Below, piece after piece: positions 10,827-22,921 of a DNA stretch of 64,000 nucleotides. Source of the stretch: Populus alba (Eukaryota > Streptophyta > Magnoliopsida > Malpighiales > Salicaceae). The stretch spans positions 7,936,001 through 8,000,000 of the forward strand of contig NC_133295.1 in the NCBI RefSeq assembly GCF_005239225.2, in the 5' to 3' direction. Made by a program: the position numbers and the translations under genes. The stretch's first letter is position 1, and every line of letters begins with the position of its first letter. Under the pieces are notes generated by a model. That model had not been told where the DNA came from and did no database searches. It was given only the letters and a program-made list of their open reading frames with translations.

Positions 10827-11752
10827 GTACCTGCAAAAATTGGTTGGTGGAAAAAAAATCCTCACATCGCTCATGTTTCGCTCAAACACTCTTAATATCC
10901 TCACACCTCTCGTCTCACCTTCTTGTGGTCCTTGCAGAACTGAAACCAACACCAAATAGAACCAATCTTAGCAGCGCAATCCAAATATGTATATACGACT
11001 CAATAGGCAATAAAAACTAGAAAAAACAAAACTACGATGATAGTCTCGCAAGTAGCAAGCGAGTCTATCCGAAATATGAACAAAACTGAAGACTCGAATT
11101 AAAAAAAACATAAACAAAATATGAAACAACACCCAGATATGTTGGATATTATGAAAACAAACTGCAAGAAACGAAAACAACAGAAAGAAAGCGAATTTCA
11201 AAAGTTGACGCAAAACAGACTCGTTTACGACGAGTTAGGTCCGAATCTGGAACCTAAAGTCAATGATGTCCAATTGAGCTAAAATTTCAGATATAGTGCT
11301 CTTCCAACCCAAATAGACAGAATATGAAATTTGATCAATTTACGATAAGGTTTGATATACTGACGCAAAAACAATATGAATCAGACCCGAATTTGAAACC
11401 CAAAGCAAATGATATCCAATTGACCCCAAAATAAATATATGGTGCGATTAGGGTCCCATTAATAACAGAATAAAATTTGAGCTCATTCCTTTGTTTAGTT
11501 TTCTGCGGCAGAAACAAATAAATGCCTCTTTTAACGATTCTTTTCTTTTCTTTTCTTTCTCTTTTTTTTTTTTTATGCCACAGATATATTTTGGCCAGGA
11601 ACCAAACGAAATAACTTTTTTTTTTTCCTGATTTGCTGCCAAATCAAGAGAAGAAGAAATTGGACACTAAGGAATTTTCTTACGGAAACAACAAGAAATG
11701 AAAATTTTAGAAGGATATAACCTGATTAATGGAGCCAAGCTCTGATACCAAA
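10827..11752 (-). mobile_element. Leader and primer-binding site of element E
   Basis: The leader shares the layout of the family 1 array leader: a PBS, T-rich and A-rich runs, a 'tttctgccgcagaaa' block near 11498-11512, and phrases such as 'catattctgtctatttggg' and 'gcaccatatatttat'. The PBS is gctctgatacca at 11739-11750 (minus strand TGGTATCAGAGC, complementary to the initiator-Met tRNA 3' end), 2 nt from the LTR. Overall similarity to the array leader is clear but divergent. Confidence 0.65.
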
Positions 11753-12147
11753 TGATGCGAACCTCGTGATCACGTGGTCACGCAACCCACACGTAAAGAC
11801 ACCAATTCCCGGAAAGCCAAGTAAATCAAGTATGATAGGAGTGTGACACAAAGATAACTTGTACCTAGGCACCAACACTATTGGAAACAGAGACCCCCAC
11901 CCAACGAATATTGATTCGCGAAAACGAGAAGTATAAGGATGATGCCACGAAGACAGTTGTTCTTCGATAAGTCGTTTTCAGTTCTTTAGAGAACCATGGA
12001 AGGGAGATTATCTCACCAACACACACACACAAAGTGCGGCAAACAAGAAGTTTTATTAATATGAATTCTCCCCTTACATGTCTGGTTATGCCCTTATTTA
12101 TAGTGACTGCAAACTAAAATAAACCCTAATGGACCCCTTATGTGGAC
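11753..12147 (-). mobile_element. Element E LTR, interrupted by LINE C
   Basis: It begins TGATGCGAACCTCGTG and keeps the same G-box palindrome as family 1, then diverges but still follows it through 'caccaacactattgga', 'acgaagacagttgttcttcg' and 'aaccctaatggacccctta'. It is cut at 12147 by the oligo-T end of LINE C; the remaining U3 part is not found beside the other end of that LINE. Confidence 0.7.
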
Positions 12148-13182
12148 TTTTTTTTTTGGTAAGCTGACTTATGTATTAAAAGAAAATGATACAAAGAATA
12201 TAATGGGCATACCCAAGATTTACAATGAGGACAGAAACGAAAACCAACAAATGGCTACAGGCTAGCCACATAACAAAACAAAAACTTAGACCAACTAGAT
12301 ATGCTAGGGGTACAAAAACAACCAGCTAAACATCAAATTAAGAGTCCATGTTATTGACTCTCCAAAGTCTTTGGATCCTTATGTTTTCATCTGTTTGTTG
12401 AACATTCCTCATCAAAACAAGCTTATCGCGAATGATACACATCTGCAAAGATCCTTGCGTTTCGTTCTTGCCAGATACAATACACTATAGCTGCGAAACC
12501 CAGTTTACGAGAAAAGTTGACGAAACTTTTGTCATGCCAAGAGATAGTGGCCAATTGAATCCATTCATCCAAGCTTTTTGTCATTCTTGGAATGTCGCAT
12601 CTGTCACAAACATTCCACCATAATGCTTTCGCCAAGGAGCATTCAAAGAACAAGTGCTTGTGATCTTCATTATTGCGGAGACAGAGTGAGCACTTATTGG
12701 GACCATGAATACCAAACCGATGAAGTCTATCCTGCGTTGAGAGTTTCCGTTGGATAGCCACCCAAAGAAGAAATGCATGTCTTGGGACAGCATTCTTGAA
12801 CCACACGATGTCATGCCAATCAACCATTTGATGATGAATTCTTAGTTGTTCCCAAGCTACTTTGACCGAGAAACTCTGATTTGGCGAATCCAACCAAACA
12901 ATCTCATCCTTTTGCCCCTTAGGAGTAGATGTGGAAGGAATGGCTTCTATAATGGGGTGCCAGCCAATAGCATGAGTGATAGGAATTCTCCATTCTAAGT
13001 GATTAATCAGCACGTTCACTCTCGCGTTGTGTTCCATACCTGAATCATAGATGAAACGTTCACCGTAAGTATCAGCGAGCTTATTGTGAGGATGCCAATT
13101 GTCAAACCATAGAGAGGTTGTCATTCCATCTCCGATGATGTGCTTCATCTTCGGCCATGCTAAGGATCTGATCTTTAGAATC
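12148..13182 (-). mobile_element. LINE C: 3' end of an L1-type LINE
   Basis: An oligo-T run at 12148-12157 marks the poly(A) tail in reverse. Similarity to LINE B continues to 13182, immediately before the array LTR, so LINE C was cut by, or served as the target of, the family 1 array. The matching 5' portion is not found at the right end of the array. Confidence 0.8.
12423..13148 (-). pseudogene. LINE C ORF2 C-terminus with zf-RVT domain
   Basis: A 241-residue minus-strand frame covers the region after the RT core in plant L1 ORF2: DGMTTSLWFDNWHP near the start, FSVKVAWEQLR, WFKNAVPRHAFLLWVAIQRK, LSTQDRL, and a zinc-binding CSLCLRNNEDHKHLFFEC. This is the zf-RVT (PF13966-type) domain. The order and spacing are as in LINE B and LINE D. 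The frame is open, so this copy is little decayed, but it lacks endonuclease and RT. The frame end near 12423 runs into sequence slightly different from LINE B ('DVYHSR' in place of 'DVSKA'), a small deletion. Confidence 0.75.
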
Positions 13183-14136
13183 TGATGCGAACCTCGTGAT
13201 CACGTGGTCACGCAACCCACAATCAAGATTGAGATCTGATCCCGGAAAGCCGAAATAGGTCTGATATGAGTGCGACACAATGGAAACCTGCCCCAAGGCA
13301 CCAACACTATTGGAATGAGTAGAATGACGCCACGAAGCCAGTTAATCTTCGATAAGTCAGATTCAGTTCGTTCAAGAACTCAAGAATGCAAGAATCACTC
13401 TCACACGTTAAAACTGAAAAATTCAGAATAATAATCATCAAAGCTGCCGAAATTGTGGCTTACATGAGTTTAAATAGTTCTTGAAAACTTAACCCTAATG
13501 GACCCCTTATGTGGACTTATATGAGGTCCACTCAAAACTGGCCCAAAACCCTAAACTGAAAAGCCCATAACCTGATCCAAACAAGCCTTGGACCCTAGCT
13601 CAAAACAAAGTTTTAATTAAGCCCAAACATTAAAGAAACTAATAAAAATAAGTGACTTGTCATTAAATACCACCAGCCCTTCTTTCCTTGTGTAGCTAGG
13701 ATGAATAAGGAATCCTTATAAGAAAAGGATTCTGAAACATTAATGAATCCTTGCCACACTAGGAGATTATATTGCAACTCATTAAAGATCCTTGTGGAAC
13801 TAGGAAATTCCCAAAACCAGCTCCCACGTCCTTGGAGGAAAGGAATCCTAATCAAATAGGAAGTCCACAAGTCAAATGGAAGTAAATAACAAAATCCGTA
13901 CAGCCTCTGTTGACCAGTATTGGGGTGCCTTACCGAACACCGATTGACCTGCAATTTTAACCCAAGGTAGTAAGATATGTCTGGAGAGTCCACATAAAAT
14001 ATTAGCCGATCCAACGGTCGGATTGAGAATTATGACTGTTGCCGTAAACCTGGACTGCTGCGCTTTTTACGCCAAAATCCGAATCTGACCTTACTTGGGT
14101 CGTATCACAGGGCTGAACCGTATCATTCCCTCCTCT

Positions 14137-14442
14137 TCAAGAAGATTCGACCTCGAATCTTGAATAGCCATTAATGGTGACTTCAGTAGCCTCTTGTTTA
14201 AGCCTTCGGAATCCCCTTATTGCTAACACCTTTCTCCAACAACACTGTATAGAAGTAGTGACTGACAAGAATTTCGAATAAGCACGCCGTACTAACCACT
14301 TGCGTACATACTTTTGAATGATAACCACAGCGACTCTCCTTCGTCTTTCATCCTTTTGGCGTTGTACCTCTTTTTCCCATGAAGCTTCAAGATCATAGAA
14401 TAATCTTCTACACTTATCAACTTCTCGTTCTAGAACCCCCAA
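14137..14442 (-). pseudogene. Array unit 1 IQ-motif ORF, cut by LINE B
   Basis: This 101-residue frame contains the two IQ motifs (IQKYVRKWLVRR and IQCCWRKVLAIR) and the upstream LEREVDKCRRLFYDLE segment, but LINE B separates it from its first codons, which lie at 20818 and beyond. It also lacks the read-through into LTR 1 because of small indels at the polypurine tract ('NGYSRFEVESS'). Confidence 0.6.
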
Positions 14443-14447
14443 ACCAT

Positions 14448-15000
14448 CAGATATATTTAGAGGTTAGAGAGAGGTTAGAGAGGAAAGATTCAAAGGGGCG
14501 GTGCTCCAACAGCCATATCTCCGGCGACCACCGTTGGATCAAGCCAAGATTTGGTTATGTTGTGAACTGAACTATTGTCTACATTCTGACCGGAGGGATC
14601 TTCTAAAGCTTCCGCCGTTTAAGAAATCTGGACAATTGAAAGTTTCTGGAAAACCCCTAGTGCTGTCAGAGTCGCGGCCGTTTTGCCTTGTTATACCGTT
14701 GGATCCAGACTATTTTTTGGTATGTTGTGAACATCTATATTGCTACATTCTGACCAGAGGGATCGTCCATATTGGATTCCTCCTGCGGAAGCCAGCCATT
14801 TGAATATTTCTGGAGAAATCCTTTCGGAATAGTCAGAGCCGCCGGCATATTTCTCCTTCTTCCACCGTTGGATCAAGCTTATTTTGGATATGTGATGCAT
14901 CGGGTTATGATACACATTCTGAACGGTGGAGATTAGAAATTAAGCCTCCGAGCAACGTTGTCTACATGTTCAACAGAAGGTCGTCATTCTCAGGTCAGTT
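14448..15000 (+). repeat. LINE B 5'UTR monomers
   Basis: The motif accgttggatc lies at about 14530, 14695 and 14864, a period of about 165-169 bp, in the same order as in LINE A. Single-base indels break the long frame that is open in LINE A. Confidence 0.7.
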
Positions 15001-15296
15001 TCGGTATAATTTAAGATCTGCGGCGATCCAACGTTAAACTGTGCTGATTTTTTGAATATGTTATACATAACATGTGTATCTTCCTTTGAACCGTTGGGAT
15101 GTTTGAACTGATCGGTGTTCCAATCATAGTGCTGGTCGCTTATTAGTGCTTCTTGGACTGAGTTTTTTCTAGTATTTGTATGCTGCCAAATTGTCTTTGT
15201 GTTTGCTGTAAATTTGTTCCAATGGTTAGCTCTGACATTGAACAACACAATGGAGGTTAAATTGGACATACTTTACAATTAGAGCTCCAAGACATG

Positions 15297-16720
15297 CTAA
15301 ATAGTCATGACATGAATCCTTGTGTTGGGTTCTAAAGGTGATGAGTTGAAGGTTGGGTCTAAGCAACAAGAACAGCTACACCTTAGCCCCAAATTGAATT
15401 TTTTAAATGCTTTGAAGGGCTCTGATGTTGATGAAAATAAGGGTAGGATGTCCCTTGATATGAAATCCAGTCCGTAAACTTGCATTTTGCTCCCCCCGCA
15501 ATAACTGATGGTCGTGTGACAGTAGCTCCTCCACTTGATGTGTTTGAGGATGGCTGTGAACTTTGGAAATCCACTCTAGTTGGTCATTTCGTGGGTCAGA
15601 AATTACCCTATCCTGTGTTAATTCTATTGCTAAAAGAATATGGGGCTCCCACGGTCTATCGAAGTTTTATCTTCTGATAATGGATTCTTTCTCTTCACTT
15701 TTGATTCTGTCGATCGCGCCACTAATGTTTGGAGAGAGCCCCATGGCACATGGCAACAGACCTTTGGTGCTTAAACGTTGGCATCCGAACATGCAATTTT
15801 TGAAAAGATGATCTGGATAGAGTTCCGGTATGGGTTAAGCTCTACAATGTTCCTCTCGAGTAATTGGACTGTTAAGGGGCTGAGTTGTTGTAGCGAGTGC
15901 TATTGGGGTTCCCCTTCATGCTGACCTTACTACATTGTTGCGTAAAAGGCTTAGCTACGCAAGAGTTTGCGTTGAGATAGAAGCTTCGAAAACCGCTGGT
16001 GAAGGAATACGACCTTCGTTGTCCCAAATGGGTTATTCATAACAATTTCAGCGGATTATGAATGGATTCCTTCAAGGTGCAATAATTGCAATGTCTTTGG
16101 ACATACCACAAGGGCGATATGTGCTACCAGTAAAGTTGATGATCGTACAATGGGGCGCAGAGGGCAAAAGGAAAATAGGAGCTGTGAACTCTAAACATGC
16201 AGATAATAAGCAGAATCAGCTTCAATGGCAGGTAGTTGGTAAACGAAAATAAGGGTTGTTACGATTGGTGAGAATGATTGTTTGGCGAGAATGAATGTTT
16301 GGCATCTAAAGAGCTTAATTGTAATGAGAATGGTTTGTTTAGCATCTGCTTTTACAGAGTGCTGATTGTAATACGAATGAATCTGCAACATTAGATGTGC
16401 CCAATGCTGGTTGTTATGAGAGATGAAATTCTACCTCTCCTACTTATTTTTGAAGAGCTTACGAGCAGACATGGTGCCGGTAGGAAGGGGATGCATGTAC
16501 TTCTTTCATCAAGAGTTCAACCATCATGTAATGCAACCATGAACCCTGTTAGTCATGAGGAATGTTACGATATTGGAGTTATGGGAGGTGTTACAGGTAA
16601 GGAAGATGTATGATAAGGAGTCGACGTCACTGATCCCATCAACTCGCAAAGTCCGATTTCTTCTGACGGGGGAAACTTTTATTAATCAAGTTAGCTAGCA
16701 AGGCTAGAGACTCTCTAGAA
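15297..16720 (+). pseudogene. LINE B ORF1 (frameshifted)
   Basis: The plus strand follows the LINE A ORF1 protein throughout: the CELWKSTLVGHFVGQK region at about 15555-15610, RPLVLKRWHPNMQF at about 15760-15800, the zinc-knuckle region near 16070-16120, and the GKRK basic tail near 16240. Many one- or two-base insertions and deletions shift the frame. Where LINE A has nonsense codons, this copy has sense codons (about 15368 and 16214). Function as for the LINE A protein: RNA binding in the retrotransposition particle. Confidence 0.7.
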
Positions 16721-16829
16721 AAAAGAAAAGAATATACAGGTTCTGCCAGGCTTTTTCAAAGAAGTGAGTAAGAAATCTGGCTCCTCGAGGGGGGGGGCAA
16801 GTCAAGGTAATCCGTGTGTTGATGTTTGG

Positions 16830-19800
16830 TACTCCTCTTATTTCCCTATGATTATTGGATGTTGAGAATGTTAGAGGTTTGTAGTGAATGATCGCATAAA
16901 GCAATTCAGACTGCGTAGCTCATCCATCAAGAGAGGATGGTTTTTTTTTGGTTTGGTTGAAACTCGGGTTAGAGACAGGAATAAAGATAATGTTTTCGCA
17001 ACTCTTGCGTGAATGGTCATTCTGTATAATTTATGATTTCTGTTGTCGTGTCGTATTGGTTTGTTGGAATGCTGATTTTGGTGGCGAGGTGGTGGATGTT
17101 TCTGGGGAATTGGGCAGCACCAGGCATATCCATGTTTCTGTCATGATGAGTATTAGCTACCGTGCAATATCTGTTTAATTGTTTAGTAAATACTTCTCAA
17201 TCATTTTTACAACAATAATGCATCTGTACGTGAGGCTTTTATGGTCTGATATTGTGAGTCGTAGTGATGGATGGGAGTCAACCCATGGATTCTTATGGGC
17301 ACTTTAATGCTATCCGCACCCAGTCAGAGAGGTGTAGGGGGGGTCTCTACGTGGGCCGCCACCAGCGCGCGTGGTCATATGGACAGATTGGAAAACATGT
17401 ATACGTGATGCGAAAGGGATGATCTTCGGTATTCCCTTAGGTATGCTTTATACTTGGACGAACCAATGTCCTGAGAATATGATTATGCGGAAAACTAATA
17501 GAGTGCTTGTGAATGAGAAGTGGAATATGCGCTTCCATTGTCGGGAAGCGAGATTTTGCCTGCTGGTATTGGGTCAGATCATTATCTCCCCAATGGTGGT
17601 AAAGTCACTGGCAATGTTCAGTAACATAAAGAAACCATTCAGATTCTTCGATATGGGATGGATCATGACGAGTTCATGCCCTTGGGTGGGTGAAGAATGT
17701 ATGAATTTCAGGCATTCAGGAGGGTGTCCAATTGTATCAACTGTGTTGTGCAAACTAAGGAAACTAAAGCAGAACTTAAACTTTATTCAATAAGAACTCA
17801 CTACTCCAATATTTCGATAGAGTCAAAGATGCAAAAGATCACATGGATAGGGCATCAACAAGCTCGCATACAGCGCCTGAGGATTTCCAACATTGCGTAT
17901 GCGAGAAAGAGATGCTGTTCGTAAACACTATGAGCTTTCTACTTGTCAGGGCGGAAAGAACGTGTTTTTTCCAGACAAAAGGCAAGGATAGGACATTGGC
18001 TTAGCTTGGGGATCAGAATACTAGCTACTTTCACAATCAGTATAAATGGGAGACAGAATAGAAATAAGCTTCTCTCGGTTACAAGGGAGGATGGAGAAGT
18101 CGCTGAAGGACACGAGGCAGTCAAATCAGAAGTAATTGCATACTTCCAGCGTGTATTGGGAGTGAAAACAGCATGCCTAGGGTCCTGAACGAGGAAGTGA
18201 TGCAATCGGGCAATTATTTACAATTGTCGGCAACTCAACAGCATGTACTAGCACAAGATGTCACAAGAGAGGAGATTAAGCATGCTATGTTTAGTTTGAA
18301 AACAACAAAGCTCCTGGTCCAGATGGCTTCACGCAGGTTTCTTCAAAAGAATGTGGCACATAGTGGGGGAAGATGTAATCAACGCTGTTAGCTCCTTCTT
18401 CACAGACTCGTAGAATGCTTAAAGAAATGAATGCTACATCCATTTCCCTTATCCCTAAAGTTGCTAATCCTATGAGGTTTGACAGATTTTGTTCCTATAT
18501 CTTGCTGCAATACAGTATACAAATGCATCGCGAAGATTCTAGCTGGGAGAATGAAAGTTGTTTTACCATCCTTAGTAGTCCGTATCAAACAGCTTTATCT
18601 CTGGACGGAGAATCAGCGACAATATTCTTTTGTCTCAGGAACTAATGAAGGCTATCACACAAACTACGGGTCCTGCTCGTTGTGCTATGAAAAGTAGACC
18701 TGAATGAAGCGCTTATGACTCTGTTCGGTGGGATTTCGTTGATGCTACGTTGATAAAAATGGATTTCCTAGAACAGTCATTGATTGGATCATGGTTTGTG
18801 TTACATCATGTCAATTCTCAATCAACGTCAACGGTGAACTTGCGGTTACTTCAAGGGGGAGAGGGCTGAGACAAGGTGATTCCATTATCTCCATATTTGT
18901 TTGTCCTATGCATGGAAATCCTGTCAGGGCTGTTCTGCAATATGAGTGCAACCAAAACTTCAAGTTCCACTGGAGATGCAAGAAGGACAGAATTACTCAT
19001 CTTTGCTTTGCCGACGACCTTGATGATATTCAGCAAAGGGGATGTACTTCAATCTGTATCGGAATAAAATGTACTCACAGAGTTTCAGGTTCTATCAGGT
19101 CTATATCCAAATCCAAACAAAAGTGACATCTTCTTGAGTCGGTTCGTTAGGAGCTGAGAGGGAAAGATTATTCAGTATTCTTGGGTTTAGAGAGGGGGCT
19201 TCCTATGAAATATTTGGGAGTGGCCTCTTATCTCGTCAAGACTAAAGGCTGTTAAATTTGTAAGGAAAACCGCCTTGTGGATCGAATTACCGCCAAAGTT
19301 CGAATTGGACCTGTAGAACACTCTCTTTCGCAGGGCGAGTACAACTGATTAACTCAGTCTTATTCTCCATCCAGGTCTATTGGGATCATCTTATTTCTAT
19401 TACTGGGGAGTAGTGAAAAAGTTGAGCAAATTATGAGATCCTTTCTTTGGTCAGGTTCAGATATGGCACGCCAGGGCTAAAGTGGCTTGGGATCAGGTAT
19501 GTCTTCCAAAAAGGAGGGGGGAGGCTAGGCATAAATAGGTAGCAGAATGGAACAGAGATTGCCTTGTTGAACATATTTGGAACTTGTGCAATGACTCAGC
19601 GACTCATCTGGTCTTACTTGGATCAGATCCAATCTCTTGCGAGGTAGGAAGTTTCTGGACAATCAAGGCGCCAGGAAGCTGCTCTTGGGCTTCGGGGAAA
19701 GATTTCTAAAGCTCAGATCCTTAGCATGGCCGAAGATGAAGCACGTCATCTGAGATGGAATGACAACCTCTCTATGGTTTGACCAATTGGCATCCTCACA

Positions 19801-20540
19801 GCCCGCTCGCTGATACCTAACGGTGAACGTTTCATCTATGATTCAGGTATGGAAACAAACGCGAGAGTGAACGTGCTGATTAATAACTTAGAATGGAGAA
19901 TTCCCTATGCACTCATGCTATTGGTGGCACCCTTTTTAGAACTCTATGCTATTCCTTCCACCTCTACTCCTAAGGGGCAAAAAGGATGAGATTGTTTGTT
20001 GGATTTCGCCAAATCAGAGTTTCTCAGTCAAAGTAGCTTGGAGAAACAAACTAAGAATTTTCATCATCAAATGGTTGATTGGCATGACATCGTGTGGTTC
20101 AAGAATGCTGTCCCGAAGACATGCATTTCTTCTTTGGGTGGCTAGATCCACGGAAACTCTCAACGCAGGATAGATCTTCATCGTTTTGGTATTCATGTCC
20201 CAATAGGGTTGCTCACTCTGTTCTCTGCAATAAAAGATCCACAACCACTTGTTCTTTGAATGCTCCTTTGCGAAAGCATTATGGTGGAAATGTTGTGATA
20301 GATGCGACATTCCAAGAATGACAAAAAGCTTAGATGAATGGATTCGATTGGGCCACCAACCCCAAATGTCTCTTGGCATGGAAAAGTTTCGTCAACTTTT
20401 CTCGTAAACTGGGTTTCGCAGCTAAGTGTATTGTATCTGGCAAGAACGGAATGCAAGGATCTTTTGCAGATGTGTCTAAAGCTCGAATTTGGTTTTCGAT
20501 CAAATCGAATGTATCATTCGCGATAAGCTTGTTTTGATAA
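16830..20540 (+). pseudogene. LINE B ORF2: endonuclease, reverse transcriptase, zf-RVT (frameshifted)
   Basis: Recognisable in order across frames: endonuclease start near 16850-16990 (ATTGGATGTTGAGAATGTTAG and a WFGLVETRV equivalent); NKAPGPDGF at about 18300-18330; ISLIPKVANP at 18440-18475; KVDLNEAYDSV-like at about 18690-18725; GLRQGDSI at 18863-18890; the RT active-site FADD at about 19006-19020; and the zf-RVT region from about 19970 to 20330. A full-length plant L1 ORF2 is about 1,200-1,300 residues, and this span fits. Numerous single-base indels and substitutions make it non-functional as assembled. Confidence 0.75.
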
Positions 20541-21657
20541 GGAAATGTTCAAAAAACAGATGAAAACATAAGGATCCAAAGACTTTGGAGGGTCAATAAC
20601 ATGGACTCTTAATTTGATGTTTAGCTGGTTGTTTTTGTTACCCCTAGCATATCTAGTTGGTCCAAGTTTTTGTTTTGTTGTGGCTAGCCTGTAGCCATTT
20701 GTTGGTTTTCATTTTCTGTCCTCATTGTAAATCTTGGGTATGCCCCATTATTCTTGTATCATTTTCTTTTATACATAAGTTCAGCTTACCAAAAAAAAAA
20801 TAGAACCCCCAAACCATGGCTTAGTATTTCGCATCGTTGAATCTACAATCCTCCTCTGTTCCCTCTCCCTTAGTGAATACATGACACAGATAGGGGAAAA
20901 AAACAGAAGACGACGACAAGAATAGAGTTTATAGCATGAAGAACATTGATTTTAGACTCGAGGAATACAACTCTGACTTTTGTTGGACCAGAACTTATCG
21001 AAAAACAAACTAATGCGAGGGTGATGAAATCTGACTCAAACAACAGCCAAATATCAAAATATGATGATAGTATAATGGCAGGAACAATCAACAGAAACAA
21101 AACAAGTTTTGAAAGATAACACCAAACAGACCCGTTACGACAAAACAAGACCTAATATCGGGAAACCTATAGAAACCGATATCCAAATGACCTCGAATTT
21201 TAATTTGTATTATTACAATACTATGAAATCACCAAAAAATAATTTATAGGTCGTTTCTCTTATTTCTAGTACCCAAACTCCTTGTAATTGAAATCAGTTT
21301 GCGGCAGAATTGATCCTCCAATTAAAACCTCCAAAAGCCGGAATCAAATATGCCCAAATTTAATTATATGTGCAATCGCATATACCCAATACTCAGAATA
21401 TGAAATTTCAATAGATTCCAAGGTGTTTTACCTAGGTTCACTAAGAGTAGTGTTTTTTGCGGCAGAATTGAAACTTCGAATTAAAACCTCAAGCAAATAA
21501 TATCAATAATAAGCCCCAACTTGATATATAATGCGATCCCACCCCAATAGACTGAATATGAAGTTTAAATAGATTCCGAGGTGGTTTGCTTATGGTTCAC
21601 CAAGATTTGTGTTTTTTTGCGGCAAAAATTGAATGATCCTTCAAATTTCAACTAATC

Positions 21658-21878
21658 TTTTTTTTTGTAACTGACTTATTGTATTAAAAGAAAAATGATA
21701 CAAAGAATATAAATGGGCATACCCAAGATTACAATGAGGACAGAAACGAAAACCAACAAATGGCTACAGGCTAGCCACAACAAAAAAAACTTGGACCAAA
21801 CTAGATATATGCTAGGGGTACAAAAAACAACCAGCTAAAACATCAAATTAAGAGTCCATGTTATTGACCCTCCAAAGT
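21658..21878 (-). mobile_element. LINE D, 3' part
   Basis: An oligo-T run from 21658 marks the reversed poly(A) tail; the sequence then matches the 3'UTR of LINES B and C ('atggctacaggctagccac', 'gctaggggtacaaaaa'). It is preceded by CAAATTTCAACTAATC at 21642-21657, repeated at 31377-31392. The element is split at 21878 by the family 2 gypsy dimer and resumes at 30976. Confidence 0.85.
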
Positions 21879-22824
21879 TGATGTGCATCATGGGAATTAT
21901 AATCCATCTCGTAAAGCTGAATCTAATATGCAAGAGGATTCAGATGGTCCAATGACAAGAGCGAGAGCGAAACAACTACAACGGGCCTTGACGAATCAAA
22001 TTGCAATGATTGAAGCTGCGTCGGAGTTAAAAATTAGCAATCAGTTTGAAATTCGTTCAAGGGTGCTTATTTGCCTACAATTGGAACTTGGAGATGGGAA
22101 AAGCCCTTAATGGTTCTTTTCATGCTGGGCTACTTGTATTTGGATTGATAATGCAAGTGAAGGAATTGATGCTGTTTACGGTCAGAAACAGTAGATGGAT
22201 TTGAACCCGAATTTGAAGTCATCCAATGCATGTGGAAACAAGATTTATGTAGGTAAAATTCAAGTTCAGAACGTGATCTTTCTATGATTGTCCAAACCAT
22301 GAGTGCATTGGACTTTTGTGTCAAAAGTTATGGCTGTTTTAAATTTCGTCTGCATATGTTTTAGAAATGTCAACAAAAACGTGTGTTAGTTAAATTTGTC
22401 TACTTGCTTTATTAAAAGTCTAGTTTTTAGGCTTGACTTCTGTCATGTTGAATTCACCTAAACTTTGGAGGATGTTCCAAAAGATAAATATGTATCAGAA
22501 TATGAAATAAACACTTTTGGCCAAGATTTGAAAACTTAATTCAGAGAATTAAGAGTTGTTCTTCCAAATTCCTTTTTGTGAAGAACCCTACCTGACTTAT
22601 CACTCTTCAATCACAAAGAGTGTGGTGTCGAAATCCTAGATTGATCTTTGTGGCGTCCAGATCGACTTATCAAAGTATCATTCTAGTGTATCTCCATCTT
22701 ATTTACCTTAAATCACTACAATCCAGCCTAAATACCAAAAGAAAGACAAACACAACCAGACCCATCCTTCATCCATTTCATTATAATCATTGTTGCCGAT
22801 TTTGAATCATTTCACGGCACATCA
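21879..22824 (+). repeat. Family 2 LTR, left
   Basis: 946 bp, TGATGTGC to GCACATCA. The first part encodes, in the frame continuing from pol in a full element, the 'GPMTRARAKQLQRALTNQIA' tail (21883-22110). Followed by 2 nt and the initiator-Met PBS. Confidence 0.85.
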
Positions 22825-22921
22825 TCTGGTATCAGAGCATCAGTTGCGATCTAAGACAGGAGCCAAAAACAACAACAAGAAGAAGAAAGTTTTGCTGGAT
22901 TTGAGGTTGACATACTTAACT

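Larger units (their letters stand above)
14448..20800 (+). mobile_element. LINE B: near-full-length L1-type LINE with 17-bp target duplication
   Basis: The element is 6,353 bp: 5'UTR with three monomers (14448 to about 15290), ORF1 (about 15300-16700), ORF2 (about 16830-20540), 3'UTR and an A-run at 20791-20800. It is flanked by TAGAACCCCCAAACCAT at 14431-14447 and 20801-20817, a typical target-primed duplication. It lies in the IQ ORF of array unit 1. LINE A has about one more 5'UTR monomer, so B may be slightly 5'-truncated. Confidence 0.92.

Noticed and set aside
7786..13182. LINE A and LINE C as two halves of one element
   Set aside because: Both are on the minus strand, but the 5' half lies at lower coordinates than the 3' half, the wrong order for one insertion; different flanks also argue against it.
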